Counted from the stretch's first letter, positions 35,953 to 43,627 are shown. The stretch is DNA of 64,000 nt from Ornithomonoglobus_A sp045612845 (GCA_045612845.1 JAZKZV010000022.1:18010-82009), one strand, 5' to 3'. Notes: generated by a model not told the origin, from the sequence alone. Numbers and translations are program-made.

Positions 35953-36441
35953 TCAGTTGTTTTTCTTAATGTATTCTACAAGACCGCCTGCATTTATAAT
36001 ACCTTGCATAAACGGAGGAAATGCTGCAGCTTGATATGTCTTATTCTTTGTCTTGTTTGTTATTATGCCGGAATCGAAGTCAACTTCAACCTCGTCGTTT
36101 TCTTCAATATCAGCAGATGCCTCGGGGCACTCTAATATCGGCAATCCAATATTTATTGAATTTCTAAAGAAAATTCTCGCAAAGTCCTTTGCTATAACAC
36201 ACGAAATTCCACTTGCTTTAATTGCAATCGGTGCATGCTCTCTTGATGAGCCACAACCAAAGTTTGCACCGCCAACCATAATATCGCCTTTTTGAACTCT
36301 GCTTACAAATGATGTATCAATATCTTCCATGCAATGTGCTGCTAACTCCTCAGCTGAAGATGTATTCAAATATCTTGCAGGAATTATTACATCAGTGTCT
36401 ATATTATCACCGTACTTTATTACTTTGCCATTCGCTTTCAT
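35953..36441 (-). CDS. leuD: 3-isopropylmalate dehydratase, small subunit
   Basis: 162 aa swivel subunit of isopropylmalate isomerase. The family motif GCGSSREHAPIAIKASG is at about residue 60; IDTDVIIPARYL is near the start. The compact length and sequence match the archaeal/clostridial LeuD type rather than the 200-residue enterobacterial one. Its ATG overlaps the leuC stop by one base (TAATG), so translation is coupled. Confidence 0.95.
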   Translation of the reverse strand: MKANGKVIKYGDNIDTDVIIPARYLNTSSAEELAAHCMEDIDTSFVSRVQKGDIMVGGANFGCGSSREHAPIAIKASGISCVIAKDFARIFFRNSINIGLPILECPEASADIEENDEVEVDFDSGIITNKTKNKTYQAAAFPPFMQGIINAGGLVEYIKKNN

Positions 36442-37703
36442 TACATTACCTCCTCAGGTGCAGTTATTTTACCTGTAATTGCACTTGCCGCAGCAACTTC
36501 AGGGCTTGCAAGGTACACTTCACTTTCGATATGTCCCATACGTCCAAGGAAGTTTCTGTTTGTTGTAGAAACACATCTCTCCCCTTGCGCCAATATTCCC
36601 ATATGACCGCCAAGACACGGACCGCATGTAGGCGCAGAAATTACACAACCTGCCTCAACAAGAGTTGATAGTGTGCCATCCTTTAGTGCCTCGAGGTAAA
36701 TCTTTTGAGTTGCAGGGAAAACAATTACTCTTATTCCCTTTTTAACATGTTTGTCCTTTAGAATTTCAGCCGCATTTCTCAAATCTGAGATTCTTCCGTT
36801 TGTGCAAGAACCAATAACAACCTGGTCAATCTCTATATCTCCCCAATTCTGTGGAGTTCTTGCATTTTCGGGAAGATGTGGGAATGCAACTGTATGAGGT
36901 ACCTCAGAAAGGTCAATATCAATAATCTGGCAATACTCTGCATCCTCATCTGCTTTAAACACTTTATATTCCTTTCCTGAATGCTCTTTCATATATTCTA
37001 TAGTTAAATCATCAACCTCAAATATACCATTTTTAGCACCTGCCTCAATAGCCATATTAGCGATTGTGAATCTATCGTCCATAGTTAGTGAATGCATGCC
37101 CTCACCTGTAAATTCCATAGACTTATACAAAGCACCGTCAACACCAATCATTCCGATAATATGTAAAATAAGGTCTTTGCCGCTTGTATATTTATTCAGC
37201 TTGCCTGTAAGGTTAAATTTTATTGCCTCAGGAACTTTAAACCATGCTTTACCGGTAGCCATACCTGCCGCCATATCGGTTGAACCTACGCCTGTTGAAA
37301 ATGCACCAAGAGCGCCATATGTACAAGTATGTGAGTCTGCACCAATAACAACATCACCTGCTACAACAAGTCCCTTTTCCGGTAATAGTGCGTGTTCAAT
37401 ACCCACTTCACCAACCTCAAAATAATTTAAAATATCCTGAGATTTTGCGAAATTTCTTACAGTAAGACATTGTTGTGCTGACTTTATATCCTTATTAGGT
37501 GTAAAGTGATCAGGTACAAGTGCAACTTTTGTTTTATCAAACACTGATTTTGAGCCGATTTTATCAAACTCGCTTATTGCAACAGGAGATGTAATATCAT
37601 TGCCCAAAACCAAGCTTAAATCTGCCATAATTAAGTCCCCCGCTTTAACACTGTCAAGTCCGGCAGCATTAGCAAGAACCTTTTGAGTCATTGTCATTGC
37701 CAT
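36441..37703 (-). CDS. leuC: 3-isopropylmalate dehydratase, large subunit
   Basis: 420 aa aconitase-family subunit carrying the [4Fe-4S] cluster. The cluster cysteines are in VIGSCTNGR and APTCGPCLGGHMG. VIGADSHTCTYGALG is the N-domain signature. The frame is open 55 codons upstream, but ATG 37703 follows CGAGGTG and yields the standard N-terminus MAMTMTQKVLA. First gene of leuCDB; no leuA is present in the window. Preceded by a consensus promoter with an overlapping palindrome (see the regulatory entry). Confidence 0.97.
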   Translation of the reverse strand: MAMTMTQKVLANAAGLDSVKAGDLIMADLSLVLGNDITSPVAISEFDKIGSKSVFDKTKVALVPDHFTPNKDIKSAQQCLTVRNFAKSQDILNYFEVGEVGIEHALLPEKGLVVAGDVVIGADSHTCTYGALGAFSTGVGSTDMAAGMATGKAWFKVPEAIKFNLTGKLNKYTSGKDLILHIIGMIGVDGALYKSMEFTGEGMHSLTMDDRFTIANMAIEAGAKNGIFEVDDLTIEYMKEHSGKEYKVFKADEDAEYCQIIDIDLSEVPHTVAFPHLPENARTPQNWGDIEIDQVVIGSCTNGRISDLRNAAEILKDKHVKKGIRVIVFPATQKIYLEALKDGTLSTLVEAGCVISAPTCGPCLGGHMGILAQGERCVSTTNRNFLGRMGHIESEVYLASPEVAAASAITGKITAPEEVM

Positions 37704-37734
37704 TTTTTTCACCTCGTAAAATAATATACAAATA

Positions 37735-37776
37735 ATTATACAACAATTACGCCTGTTTGTCAATATATTCGGCGTA
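37735..37776 (-). promoter_or_regulatory. leuCDB promoter with overlapping palindromic operator
   Basis: Minus-strand TTGACA (37763-37758), 17-bp spacer, TATAAT (37740-37735). Inverted half-sites TACGCC (37748-37753) and GGCGTA (37771-37776) bracket the -35, consistent with a repressor site. No T-box is visible. Confidence 0.65.
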
Positions 37777-37920
37777 GTAAACAATACAATAAAATCATTT
37801 TTGTCATATTTTGTGTTTTTATAGACTTCATCTAATGAAAAAACACTATTTTTGTGTATTTTAACCAAAAAACAGGTGAATATTTTTCATATTTTTTTAA
37901 GACAATTTTTCCAAAAAGTA

Positions 37921-37949
37921 TTGAATTACTTTAAAAAAAATAGTAAAAT
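37921..37949 (+). promoter_or_regulatory. Putative ftsZ promoter
   Basis: TTGAAT (37921-37926), 17-bp spacer, TAAAAT (37944-37949), 63 bp before the start. Confidence 0.5.
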
Positions 37950-38012
37950 GATAGTATATAGTATTATGATACGATAATTATGAAATTCATAACCACGAAG
38001 GAGGATATATAA

Positions 38013-39173
38013 ATGAGCGTTATGCCTATCGATTTAGAAGAAAACAATGTTTTGGAAGGCGCAAGAATTAAGGTTGTCGGAATTGGCGGTGGCGGCAACA
38101 ACGCTGTTGACCGTATGATCGAGGCCGGCGTAAACAAAGCAGAGTTTATTTGTGTAAATACAGATGCTCAACAATTATCAAATGTAAAAGCATCAACTGT
38201 ATTACAAATTGGCGCAAAGCTTACAAACGGACTTGGTGCAGGTGCAAAGCCCGAAGTTGGCAGACAAGCAGCTGAAGAAACAAAAGACGAGATAAAGAAT
38301 GTAGTTAAAGATGCAGAAATGGTATTCGTTACTGCCGGCATGGGTGGTGGAACAGGTACAGGTGCAGCTCCTATTGTTGCAGAAGCTGCAAAATCTTTGG
38401 GTATACTTACTGTTGCAGTTGTTACAAAGCCATTCTTCTTTGAAGGTCCTCAAAGAATGAGAAATGCAGAAGAAGGTATTAAGCAACTTGCAGAAAGAGT
38501 TGATGCTATAGTTACTATCCCCAATGACTTGCTTTTGAAGATAGCTGACAAAAAAGTTACAATTAACGATTCATTCAAACTTGCTGATGATGTTCTTCGT
38601 CAGGGCGTTCAGGGAATAATCGAAGTAATTACTCAAAGAGGTATAATGAACTGCGACTTCGCTGATGTAAGAACAATTATGAAAGATAGCGGTGTTGCAC
38701 ACATGGGTATAGGTATCGGCAAAGGTGAAACAGCTGCACAAGATGCTGTTCGTGCTGCAATCGAAAGCCCATTGTTAGAAACAAACATTGCAGGTGCAAC
38801 AAACGTACTTTTAAATATCACAGGCGGAAGCGAATTCTCACTTGTTGATATGGGTGAGGTTTCAGGAATTGTTCGTGATATGGTTTCTGAAGAAGCAAAT
38901 ATTATTGTCGGTACTGCAGTAGACGATAATTTAAAAGACGAAATTAAGGTTACTCTTATTGCTACAGGTCTTAATGATGATGCGAGAAGAAATTCTGAAT
39001 TTAAGAGAAATGTTCCTAAGTTCAATCCTAATTCTGCACCCGGAGCAGACAGAGCACCTGTAAAGAGAAATGTTCCTACTTTCTCAGCTTCTTCTGATGA
39101 TGATGCAATATTTACAAGAAAATTAAAGCCAGGAATGAGCAATATAGACGTTCCATCATTTTTTAAAAAATAA
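38013..39173 (+). CDS. ftsZ: Cell division protein FtsZ
   Basis: 386 aa tubulin-like GTPase forming the cytokinetic ring. VVGIGGGGNNAVDRM is at the N-terminus, the tubulin signature GGGTGTGAAPIVA at about 108, the T7 loop NDSFKLADDVLRQGVQGI at about 188, a variable linker from about 320, and the conserved C-terminal peptide DVPSFFKK for partner binding. A strong GAAGGAGG site precedes ATG. Here ftsZ is monocistronic, with its own terminator and without ftsA or ftsQ adjacent. Confidence 0.97.
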   Translation: MSVMPIDLEENNVLEGARIKVVGIGGGGNNAVDRMIEAGVNKAEFICVNTDAQQLSNVKASTVLQIGAKLTNGLGAGAKPEVGRQAAEETKDEIKNVVKDAEMVFVTAGMGGGTGTGAAPIVAEAAKSLGILTVAVVTKPFFFEGPQRMRNAEEGIKQLAERVDAIVTIPNDLLLKIADKKVTINDSFKLADDVLRQGVQGIIEVITQRGIMNCDFADVRTIMKDSGVAHMGIGIGKGETAAQDAVRAAIESPLLETNIAGATNVLLNITGGSEFSLVDMGEVSGIVRDMVSEEANIIVGTAVDDNLKDEIKVTLIATGLNDDARRNSEFKRNVPKFNPNSAPGADRAPVKRNVPTFSASSDDDAIFTRKLKPGMSNIDVPSFFKK

Positions 39174-39188
39174 TAAAACATGATTTTT

Positions 39189-39231
39189 AAATGGCTGTTG
39201 CAAGAAAATTTGCAACAGCCATATTTTTTAA
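39189..39231 (+). terminator. ftsZ terminator
   Basis: Perfect stem ATGGCTGTTGCAA / TTGCAACAGCCAT with loop GAAAAT, followed by a run of six T. Confidence 0.9.
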
Positions 39232-39253
39232 ATACCAAGAACGGAGAATAAAG

Positions 39254-40261
39254 ATGATTTTTTCTATTAAAAAAGCAGTTCTGCATATCCTTGATGCAAA
39301 TTCAGGGGTGGTTGTATATTCGGATACTGAACTTGATGTAAGTGATGGCATGGTAAATGCATTTCTGACAAATCATATGAAGAGGCTTTTAACCGAGGGC
39401 AGCCTCAGAAGTGGCGAATTCAAAGAAAATAGCGGTTTTTTACAAAGATTAAATGAATATTTAAATGATAGTGCCTTTGTCCCCTTTTCACAATTTGTTG
39501 CCAGAAGACTTTACGATGGTATATCAAATGCATCCGAGACAGAGTCGTGCGATATTATCGTCTGCGATTGTGTAGCCAATGATAAGCCGGTTATTGCTAT
39601 ATTAAAGTTTAATAATAAGATAGGATATACACACCAGGTAACAAATACAGACGGAAATATAACAAACTCGCTTATAAACCACTATGCAATTCTTCCCATG
39701 CCAACTCAGCGTTTAACTGAATGTGCTTTTATATATCTAAATGATTTAGAAATAAAGTACAGCGGCAAGCTACGTGTAATTGATGGTGAAAAAATAGATA
39801 TGTTTGCCCAGATTCTGCTTGAGGGTGATTTTGACCTGTCTGCAAGAGAGGCAATAAATAAGGTCAAGAGAATCGCAAAAAAAGTAACAGAGGCTAATGG
39901 CGGCGACTCAATAGAGGTTAATGCCAAAATGAAAAAATATATTATTGATAACATAGAAGAAAATGATTTCAAATATGTAGAAACAAAAAAAGTTGCGGAG
40001 AGTATATTTGACGGAAAGCCTGTCATGAAACAAGAATTCGTAGAAAAACTCGAAAAAGAGGAAGTACCCGAAAAGGTCGAGATTACAAATTATGTAACAA
40101 AGAAAATCAGCTCCAATGTAAAGATAATTACGGATACAGGCATCGAAATATCATTCCCTGCTGAATATTACCGCGATAATAAGCATATGGAAATCTTTAA
40201 TAATGATGACGGTACGATATCCATCAGAATAAATAACGTTGCAGAAATCACAAATAAATAA
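39254..40261 (+). CDS. Nucleoid-associated protein (NdpA/YejK family)
   Basis: 335 aa. Matches the 37-kDa nucleoid-associated protein family PF04245: IKKAVLHILDANSGV at the start, SELDVSD-type motif (DTELDVSDG), a central FNNKIGYTHQV and ILPMPTQRLTECAFIY. The frame is open 21 codons upstream, but that stretch is the ftsZ terminator; ATG 39254 follows AACGGAGAA. E. coli YejK binds the nucleoid; the role in Firmicutes, where it is found sporadically, is not established. Confidence 0.85.
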   Translation: MIFSIKKAVLHILDANSGVVVYSDTELDVSDGMVNAFLTNHMKRLLTEGSLRSGEFKENSGFLQRLNEYLNDSAFVPFSQFVARRLYDGISNASETESCDIIVCDCVANDKPVIAILKFNNKIGYTHQVTNTDGNITNSLINHYAILPMPTQRLTECAFIYLNDLEIKYSGKLRVIDGEKIDMFAQILLEGDFDLSAREAINKVKRIAKKVTEANGGDSIEVNAKMKKYIIDNIEENDFKYVETKKVAESIFDGKPVMKQEFVEKLEKEEVPEKVEITNYVTKKISSNVKIITDTGIEISFPAEYYRDNKHMEIFNNDDGTISIRINNVAEITNK

Positions 40262-40330
40262 GCATTTCTCTCCCACTACATTTTATACATAAAATTTAAA
40301 AAATTCCTTTTAACAAAATATGCACATATT

Positions 40331-40361
40331 GCATATTGTATATCAGGTGTAAGCATAGTTT
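40331..40361 (+). promoter_or_regulatory. Possible mother-cell sigma (sigma-E/K-like) promoter
   Basis: GCATATT (40331-40337), 16-bp gap, CATAGTTT (40354-40361). It resembles the ATATT / CATA-type elements of sporulation sigma factors; no good vegetative promoter was found nearby. Speculative. Confidence 0.3.
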
Positions 40362-40393
40362 TATGCTCCCCAATATAGAAAGGAGTTTTTTTA

Positions 40394-41263
40394 ATGGAAA
40401 AATGTAATGACCACTTTAATGCAACAAATAACTGTTGCGGAACAAATTTCAGAGAAGCAGTTTGCATACATACCGATAAAGTATATGACAGTTGCAGAGA
40501 TAAGGATTGTCTCGAAAATATAAGAGTATACCTTACAGCTTGCGCTCAGGAGGTTATAGACAGAGCAATAAATGTCAAATTCACAAAGGCAGAGATTATC
40601 TGGGTGTTCTCGGATATTGAGCCTGTGCCATTTAACAGAGGTTTTTATTCTGTAGACTTAAAGTATTTCTTTAAAATTACACTTGCAGCATTTACAGGTG
40701 TTGGAATACCTACTACAGTAGAAGGTCTTGCTACGTTCAACAAAAAAGTTATACTTTTTGGTTCTGAGGGCAATGCAAAGGTGTTTGAATCAAACTTTAA
40801 AGAAGATGCATTCGATTCACAATTATGGAAAAAAACAAATATGCCAAAGGCTGTTGTAGAGGTTGTAGAACCAATAACTCTTGGTGCAAAGCTTGTAGAT
40901 GTAAGAAGCTGCAAGAACAACTGTTGCTGTGATGATGATTTTGATATAGCATCAGTTCCCGAGTCAATTTGTCGCGTATTTGATGAAAGTCTTACTCTTG
41001 GCGGAGAGACAAAGAGAGTTTTTGTTTCTTTAGGTATCTTCTCAATTATCAAGTTAGAAAGAAAGGTACAGCTTCTTATACCTTCATACGACTTCTGCAT
41101 ACCGCAAAAAGAGTGCGTAGGCGCAACAGATGATAATCCATGTGATTTGTTTGAGAGAATAGACTTCCCTGTTGATGAGTTCTTCCCGCCCGAAAAATGT
41201 GAATTTCTCGAGTGTGGTCAGGATGACCCATCAGTTCCAAAAGAAAACAACTGCGGTTGTTAA
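40394..41263 (+). CDS. Cys-rich conserved clostridial protein, spore-coat-like
   Basis: 289 aa, no signal peptide. Cysteines are clustered at the start (NNCCGTNFREAVC), after VYDSCRDKDCLENIRVY, in the middle (CKNNCCCDDDF) and in the tail (CGQDDP...NNCGC). The motif KVYDSCRDKDCLE plus PVPFNRGFYSVD marks a protein family I recall as widespread in sporulating Clostridia but unnamed. Cys-rich ends and a beta-rich core fit a cross-linked spore-coat component, but this is inferred. Strong AAAGGAG site; own terminator. Confidence 0.6.
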   Translation: MEKCNDHFNATNNCCGTNFREAVCIHTDKVYDSCRDKDCLENIRVYLTACAQEVIDRAINVKFTKAEIIWVFSDIEPVPFNRGFYSVDLKYFFKITLAAFTGVGIPTTVEGLATFNKKVILFGSEGNAKVFESNFKEDAFDSQLWKKTNMPKAVVEVVEPITLGAKLVDVRSCKNNCCCDDDFDIASVPESICRVFDESLTLGGETKRVFVSLGIFSIIKLERKVQLLIPSYDFCIPQKECVGATDDNPCDLFERIDFPVDEFFPPEKCEFLECGQDDPSVPKENNCGC

Positions 41264-41280
41264 TTATATTTAATTCAAAA

Positions 41281-41315
41281 CGGCTATATCCGCATATTGG
41301 ATATAGCCATTTTTA
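41281..41315 (+). terminator. Rho-independent terminator
   Basis: Stem GGCTATATCC / GGATATAGCC with loop GCATATT and a T-rich tail. Confidence 0.85.
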
Positions 41316-41400
41316 CTGTAGAAATTTAATATATGATTATCTTATATTTATTACATCATTTGATAAAAATAAATAAAATATATTTTTTTAATACAAAATA

Positions 41401-41429
41401 TTGAATTTTTTCTTTATACGTGGTATTAT
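41401..41429 (+). promoter_or_regulatory. Promoter of guaA
   Basis: TTGAAT (41401-41406), 17-bp spacer, TATTAT (41424-41429). No guanine riboswitch is visible in the leader. Confidence 0.6.
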
Positions 41430-41481
41430 ATATATAGTAAAACTTTGATACATTTAACTAACGAAAGGAACGGTTATAAAT

Positions 41482-42462
41482 ATGGATTGCAATATCAGAC
41501 CCGAGAACATGGAAAGAATAAACACTATTGAGCTTGCTAATGCTTTTATAGAAGAACAAATTGAAGATATACAAAAACAGGTAGGCAATAAAAAAGTATT
41601 GCTTGCACTATCCGGTGGCGTGGATTCTTCGGTTGTTGCTGCACTTTTGATTAAGGCAATAGGCAAGCAACTTGTATGTGTACACGTAAATCACGGATTG
41701 ATGCGTAAAGGTGAGAGTGAACAGGTTATTGAAGTATTCCAGAATCAACTCGATGCAAACCTTATCTATATTGATGCAACAGACCGTTTCTTAGATTTAT
41801 TAGCAGGTGTAGATGACCCCGAAACAAAGAGAAAAATTATAGGTGGCGAATTCATTAAAGTGTTCGACGAAGAGGCTGCTAAAATAAATGATGTTTCATT
41901 CCTTGCACAAGGAACAATTTACCCCGATATATTAGAAAGCGACGGCGTAAAGGCACACCACAATGTAGGTGGATTGCCTGAGGATATGGCACTCGAGCTC
42001 GTTGAACCCGTTAAACTTTTATATAAGGACGAAGTAAGAGTTGTAGGTTCTGCATTAGGACTACCTGATGAAATGGTGTATCGTCAACCATTCCCCGGCC
42101 CTGGACTTGGCGTTCGTTGTCTTGGTGCAATCACACGCGACAGACTTAATGCACTTCGCGAGGCTGATGCAATTTTAAGAGAAGAATTTGCAAAAAATAA
42201 GCTTGATACAAAGGTATGGCAATACTTTATTGCAGTTCCCGACTTTAAGAGTGTTGGCGTTAAGGATTCTAAACGTTATGAGGGTTGGCCGGCAATTATA
42301 CGTGCGGTAAACACAATAGATGCTATGAGTGCTACAATAGAAGAAATTCCATACGAAATTCTTCATCATATAACAGACAGAATCACTCACGAAGTTCCGG
42401 GAATTAACAGAGTATTATTAGATTTAACACCAAAGCCAATAGGCACAATCGAGTGGGAATAA
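41482..42462 (+). CDS. guaA: GMP synthase, ATP-pyrophosphatase subunit (stand-alone)
   Basis: 326 aa. It holds only the synthetase part of GMP synthase: PP-loop LLALSGGVDSSVVAALL at about residue 40, VCVHVNHGLMRKGE, QGTIYPDILES, the dimerisation domain RQPFPGPGLGVRCLG, and the C-terminal end DLTPKPIGTIEWE. The N-terminal class I glutamine amidotransferase domain of the usual 510-residue bacterial enzyme is absent and not encoded nearby. A separate glutaminase subunit, as in archaea, or direct use of ammonia would be needed to aminate XMP. AAAGGAACGG precedes ATG. The last 12 coding bases are the left copy of a 14-bp repeat flanking a 1.1-kb insert. Confidence 0.93.
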   Translation: MDCNIRPENMERINTIELANAFIEEQIEDIQKQVGNKKVLLALSGGVDSSVVAALLIKAIGKQLVCVHVNHGLMRKGESEQVIEVFQNQLDANLIYIDATDRFLDLLAGVDDPETKRKIIGGEFIKVFDEEAAKINDVSFLAQGTIYPDILESDGVKAHHNVGGLPEDMALELVEPVKLLYKDEVRVVGSALGLPDEMVYRQPFPGPGLGVRCLGAITRDRLNALREADAILREEFAKNKLDTKVWQYFIAVPDFKSVGVKDSKRYEGWPAIIRAVNTIDAMSATIEEIPYEILHHITDRITHEVPGINRVLLDLTPKPIGTIEWE

Positions 42463-42464
42463 TT
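42451..42464 (+). repeat. Left copy of 14-bp direct repeat (attL-like), guaA 3' end
   Basis: GAGTGGGAATAATT, covering the codons for the terminal Glu-Trp-Glu of guaA and its stop. Repeated exactly at 43556-43569. Confidence 0.85.
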
Positions 42465-42478
42465 TCATAAAAAATATA

Positions 42479-42525
42479 AAGTGGCTTGAAACCCAGTGTT
42501 CAAGCCACTTGTAGCACATTGCTAC
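42479..42525 (+). repeat. Two adjacent hairpins inside the left end of the element
   Basis: A 12-bp perfect stem AAGTGGCTTGAA / TTCAAGCCACTT (42479-42510) is followed directly by GTAGCA / TGCTAC with loop CAT (42511-42525). There is no T-tract, so this may end guaA transcription weakly or be a recombination feature. Confidence 0.65.
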
Positions 42526-42542
42526 GAAATGAAAAAGTAAAA

Positions 42543-42566
42543 TTGACAACACTTTTGACAACACTT
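42543..42566 (+). repeat. Left pair of TTGACAACACTT direct repeats
   Basis: Two copies, starting at 42543 and 42555. The same core recurs twice at the right end. Resembles arm-type integrase binding sites. The hexamer TTGACA also looks like a -35, but the spacing to TATAAT at 42569 (20 bp or 8 bp) is poor. Confidence 0.6.
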
Positions 42567-42598
42567 TTTATAATGTTCAATTCAAAGGAGGAAATAGC

Positions 42599-43426
42599 AT
42601 GGCTACATTGTGTAAGTTGTGTGATAAGAAAATAGGGCTTTTTGCTGGAAATTATTCAGTAGAGGATGTAGTTATATGCGAGGATTGTTATTACGCATAT
42701 AAAAAGGTCTTGGATAGCGTATCTGACGATGATAACTTTAAAGGGCTTTTGACAGAATTTCAAAATGCTTTTTCTGGAAAAGAAGGTCTTGAAAAAATAG
42801 TTAAACATCTAAATGATTTATACCAAGCAAAATTACAAGAGATAGAAGAAAGAAAGCTTGAAGAAGAAAGAAAAAGAAATATAGTAAAATCAGAAGTTGT
42901 TGACTATAGTGTTAATAGTAATATTGGTCCATTTGAAAATCAAGATTTAGTCTATACAATTGAAGGTGTAAGAGGAAGACATATTGACATATATGTAGAT
43001 AAAGTAGTTATAACAACAAAGGTAACGATAGGTTCATTACTTACACACAACGCTACAGACGGAGAAAAAACGATATATTATTCAGATTGTATTGGTGTTC
43101 AATTCAAACAATCTAAATTTGCTATTGGTTATCTTCAATTAGAAACTGCATCAAGTAACGGATACAATAAGGCAAGCAATTTCTTTGCAGAAAATTCATT
43201 TACATATGATGAAACTGTAATTTCAAACGAAAGAATGGTAGAAGTTGCTGACTATGTAAAATCCCGTGTGGATGCTGTGAAAAAAGGTGGGTCAGCACCT
43301 GTTTCAGCAAATAACAACAATGTATCTGTTGCTGATGAATTATTGAAATTAAAACAACTGCTTGATATGGGCGTTTTATCACAAGAAGAATTTGACGAAC
43401 AGAAAAATAAATTGTTAAATCAATAA
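42599..43426 (+). CDS. Zinc-ribbon (DUF4428-like) protein with C-terminal SHOCT domain
   Basis: 275 aa cytoplasmic protein, sole cargo of the guaA mini-element. Residues 1-45 form a zinc ribbon (CKLCDKK...CEDCYYAYKK). A charged helix spans about 60-98. A PH-like beta domain (about 115-225: VYTIEGVRGRHIDIYVDKVVIT, IYYSDCIGVQFK) resembles DUF4429/bPH folds. The end (VADELLKLKQLLDMGVLSQEEFDEQKNKLL) is a classic SHOCT oligomerisation helix pair. Proteins of this build are common cargo of Firmicutes mobile elements; function unknown. AAAGGAGG precedes ATG 42599. Confidence 0.8.
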   Translation: MATLCKLCDKKIGLFAGNYSVEDVVICEDCYYAYKKVLDSVSDDDNFKGLLTEFQNAFSGKEGLEKIVKHLNDLYQAKLQEIEERKLEEERKRNIVKSEVVDYSVNSNIGPFENQDLVYTIEGVRGRHIDIYVDKVVITTKVTIGSLLTHNATDGEKTIYYSDCIGVQFKQSKFAIGYLQLETASSNGYNKASNFFAENSFTYDETVISNERMVEVADYVKSRVDAVKKGGSAPVSANNNNVSVADELLKLKQLLDMGVLSQEEFDEQKNKLLNQ

Positions 43427-43430
43427 TTCT

Positions 43431-43454
43431 CTGACAACACTTTTTGACAACACT
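43431..43454 (+). repeat. Right pair of TGACAACAC direct repeats
   Basis: CTGACAACACTTT at 43431 and TTGACAACAC at 43444, the same core and orientation as the left pair at 42543. Confidence 0.6.
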
Positions 43455-43555
43455 ATCATTGTTGAATGTGTAAAATAGGTGTAAATTGATACATATTACA
43501 ACCTCAAAGCCACTGAAAATATACAGAATAAACACTAAAAACAAAAGTGATGTTA

Positions 43556-43569
43556 GAGTGGGAATAATT
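43556..43569 (+). repeat. Right copy of 14-bp direct repeat (attR-like)
   Basis: GAGTGGGAATAATT, identical to the guaA 3' end at 42451-42464. In both copies ATAAA follows two bases later. Confidence 0.85.
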
Positions 43570-43577
43570 ATATAAAC

Positions 43578-43618
43578 AAAAAGCAGTTTAAAATAAAATT
43601 TTAAACTGCCTTTTTTAT
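43578..43618 (+). terminator. Displaced guaA terminator
   Basis: Stem AAGCAGTTTAAAA / TTTTAAACTGCCTT with loop TAAAA and a T-tract, just after the attR-like copy. It would sit about 10 bp after the guaA stop codon if the element were removed. Confidence 0.8.
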
Positions 43619-43627
43619 TACCAATTA

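Larger units (their letters stand above)
42451..43569 (+). mobile_element. Putative non-autonomous integrative mini-element in guaA
   Basis: About 1.1 kb bounded by perfect 14-bp copies of the guaA 3' end. It contains a hairpin pair near the left end, one cargo gene (42599-43426), and two TGACAACAC direct repeats near each end. The hairpin that looks like guaA's own terminator (43578-43617) lies immediately beyond the right copy. No recombinase is encoded. The guaA 3' end is an established attachment site for tyrosine-recombinase genomic islands; that this is such an island, decayed or mobilised in trans, is inference. Confidence 0.7.

Noticed and set aside
37704..38012. T-box or attenuator leader for leuCDB
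   Set aside because: The leader on the minus strand is only about 25-30 nt and lacks the T-box bulge and hairpins.
39191..39253. N-terminal extension of the nucleoid-associated protein
   Set aside because: These bases form the ftsZ terminator hairpin and T-tract; the better start with a ribosome site is at 39254.
38633..39286. Long open frame (217 codons) antisense to ftsZ
   Set aside because: Mirror of ftsZ codon bias; the product is low-complexity Ser/Ile/Leu, with no ribosome site or family pattern.
41313..41481. Guanine or purine riboswitch before guaA
   Set aside because: The leader is very AT-rich and lacks the conserved purine-riboswitch core elements.
42543..42574. TTGACA repeats as a plain -35/-10 promoter for the SHOCT gene
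   Set aside because: Distances to TATAAT (20 bp and 8 bp) do not fit, and the same repeats occur after the gene, so promoter use is at best secondary.
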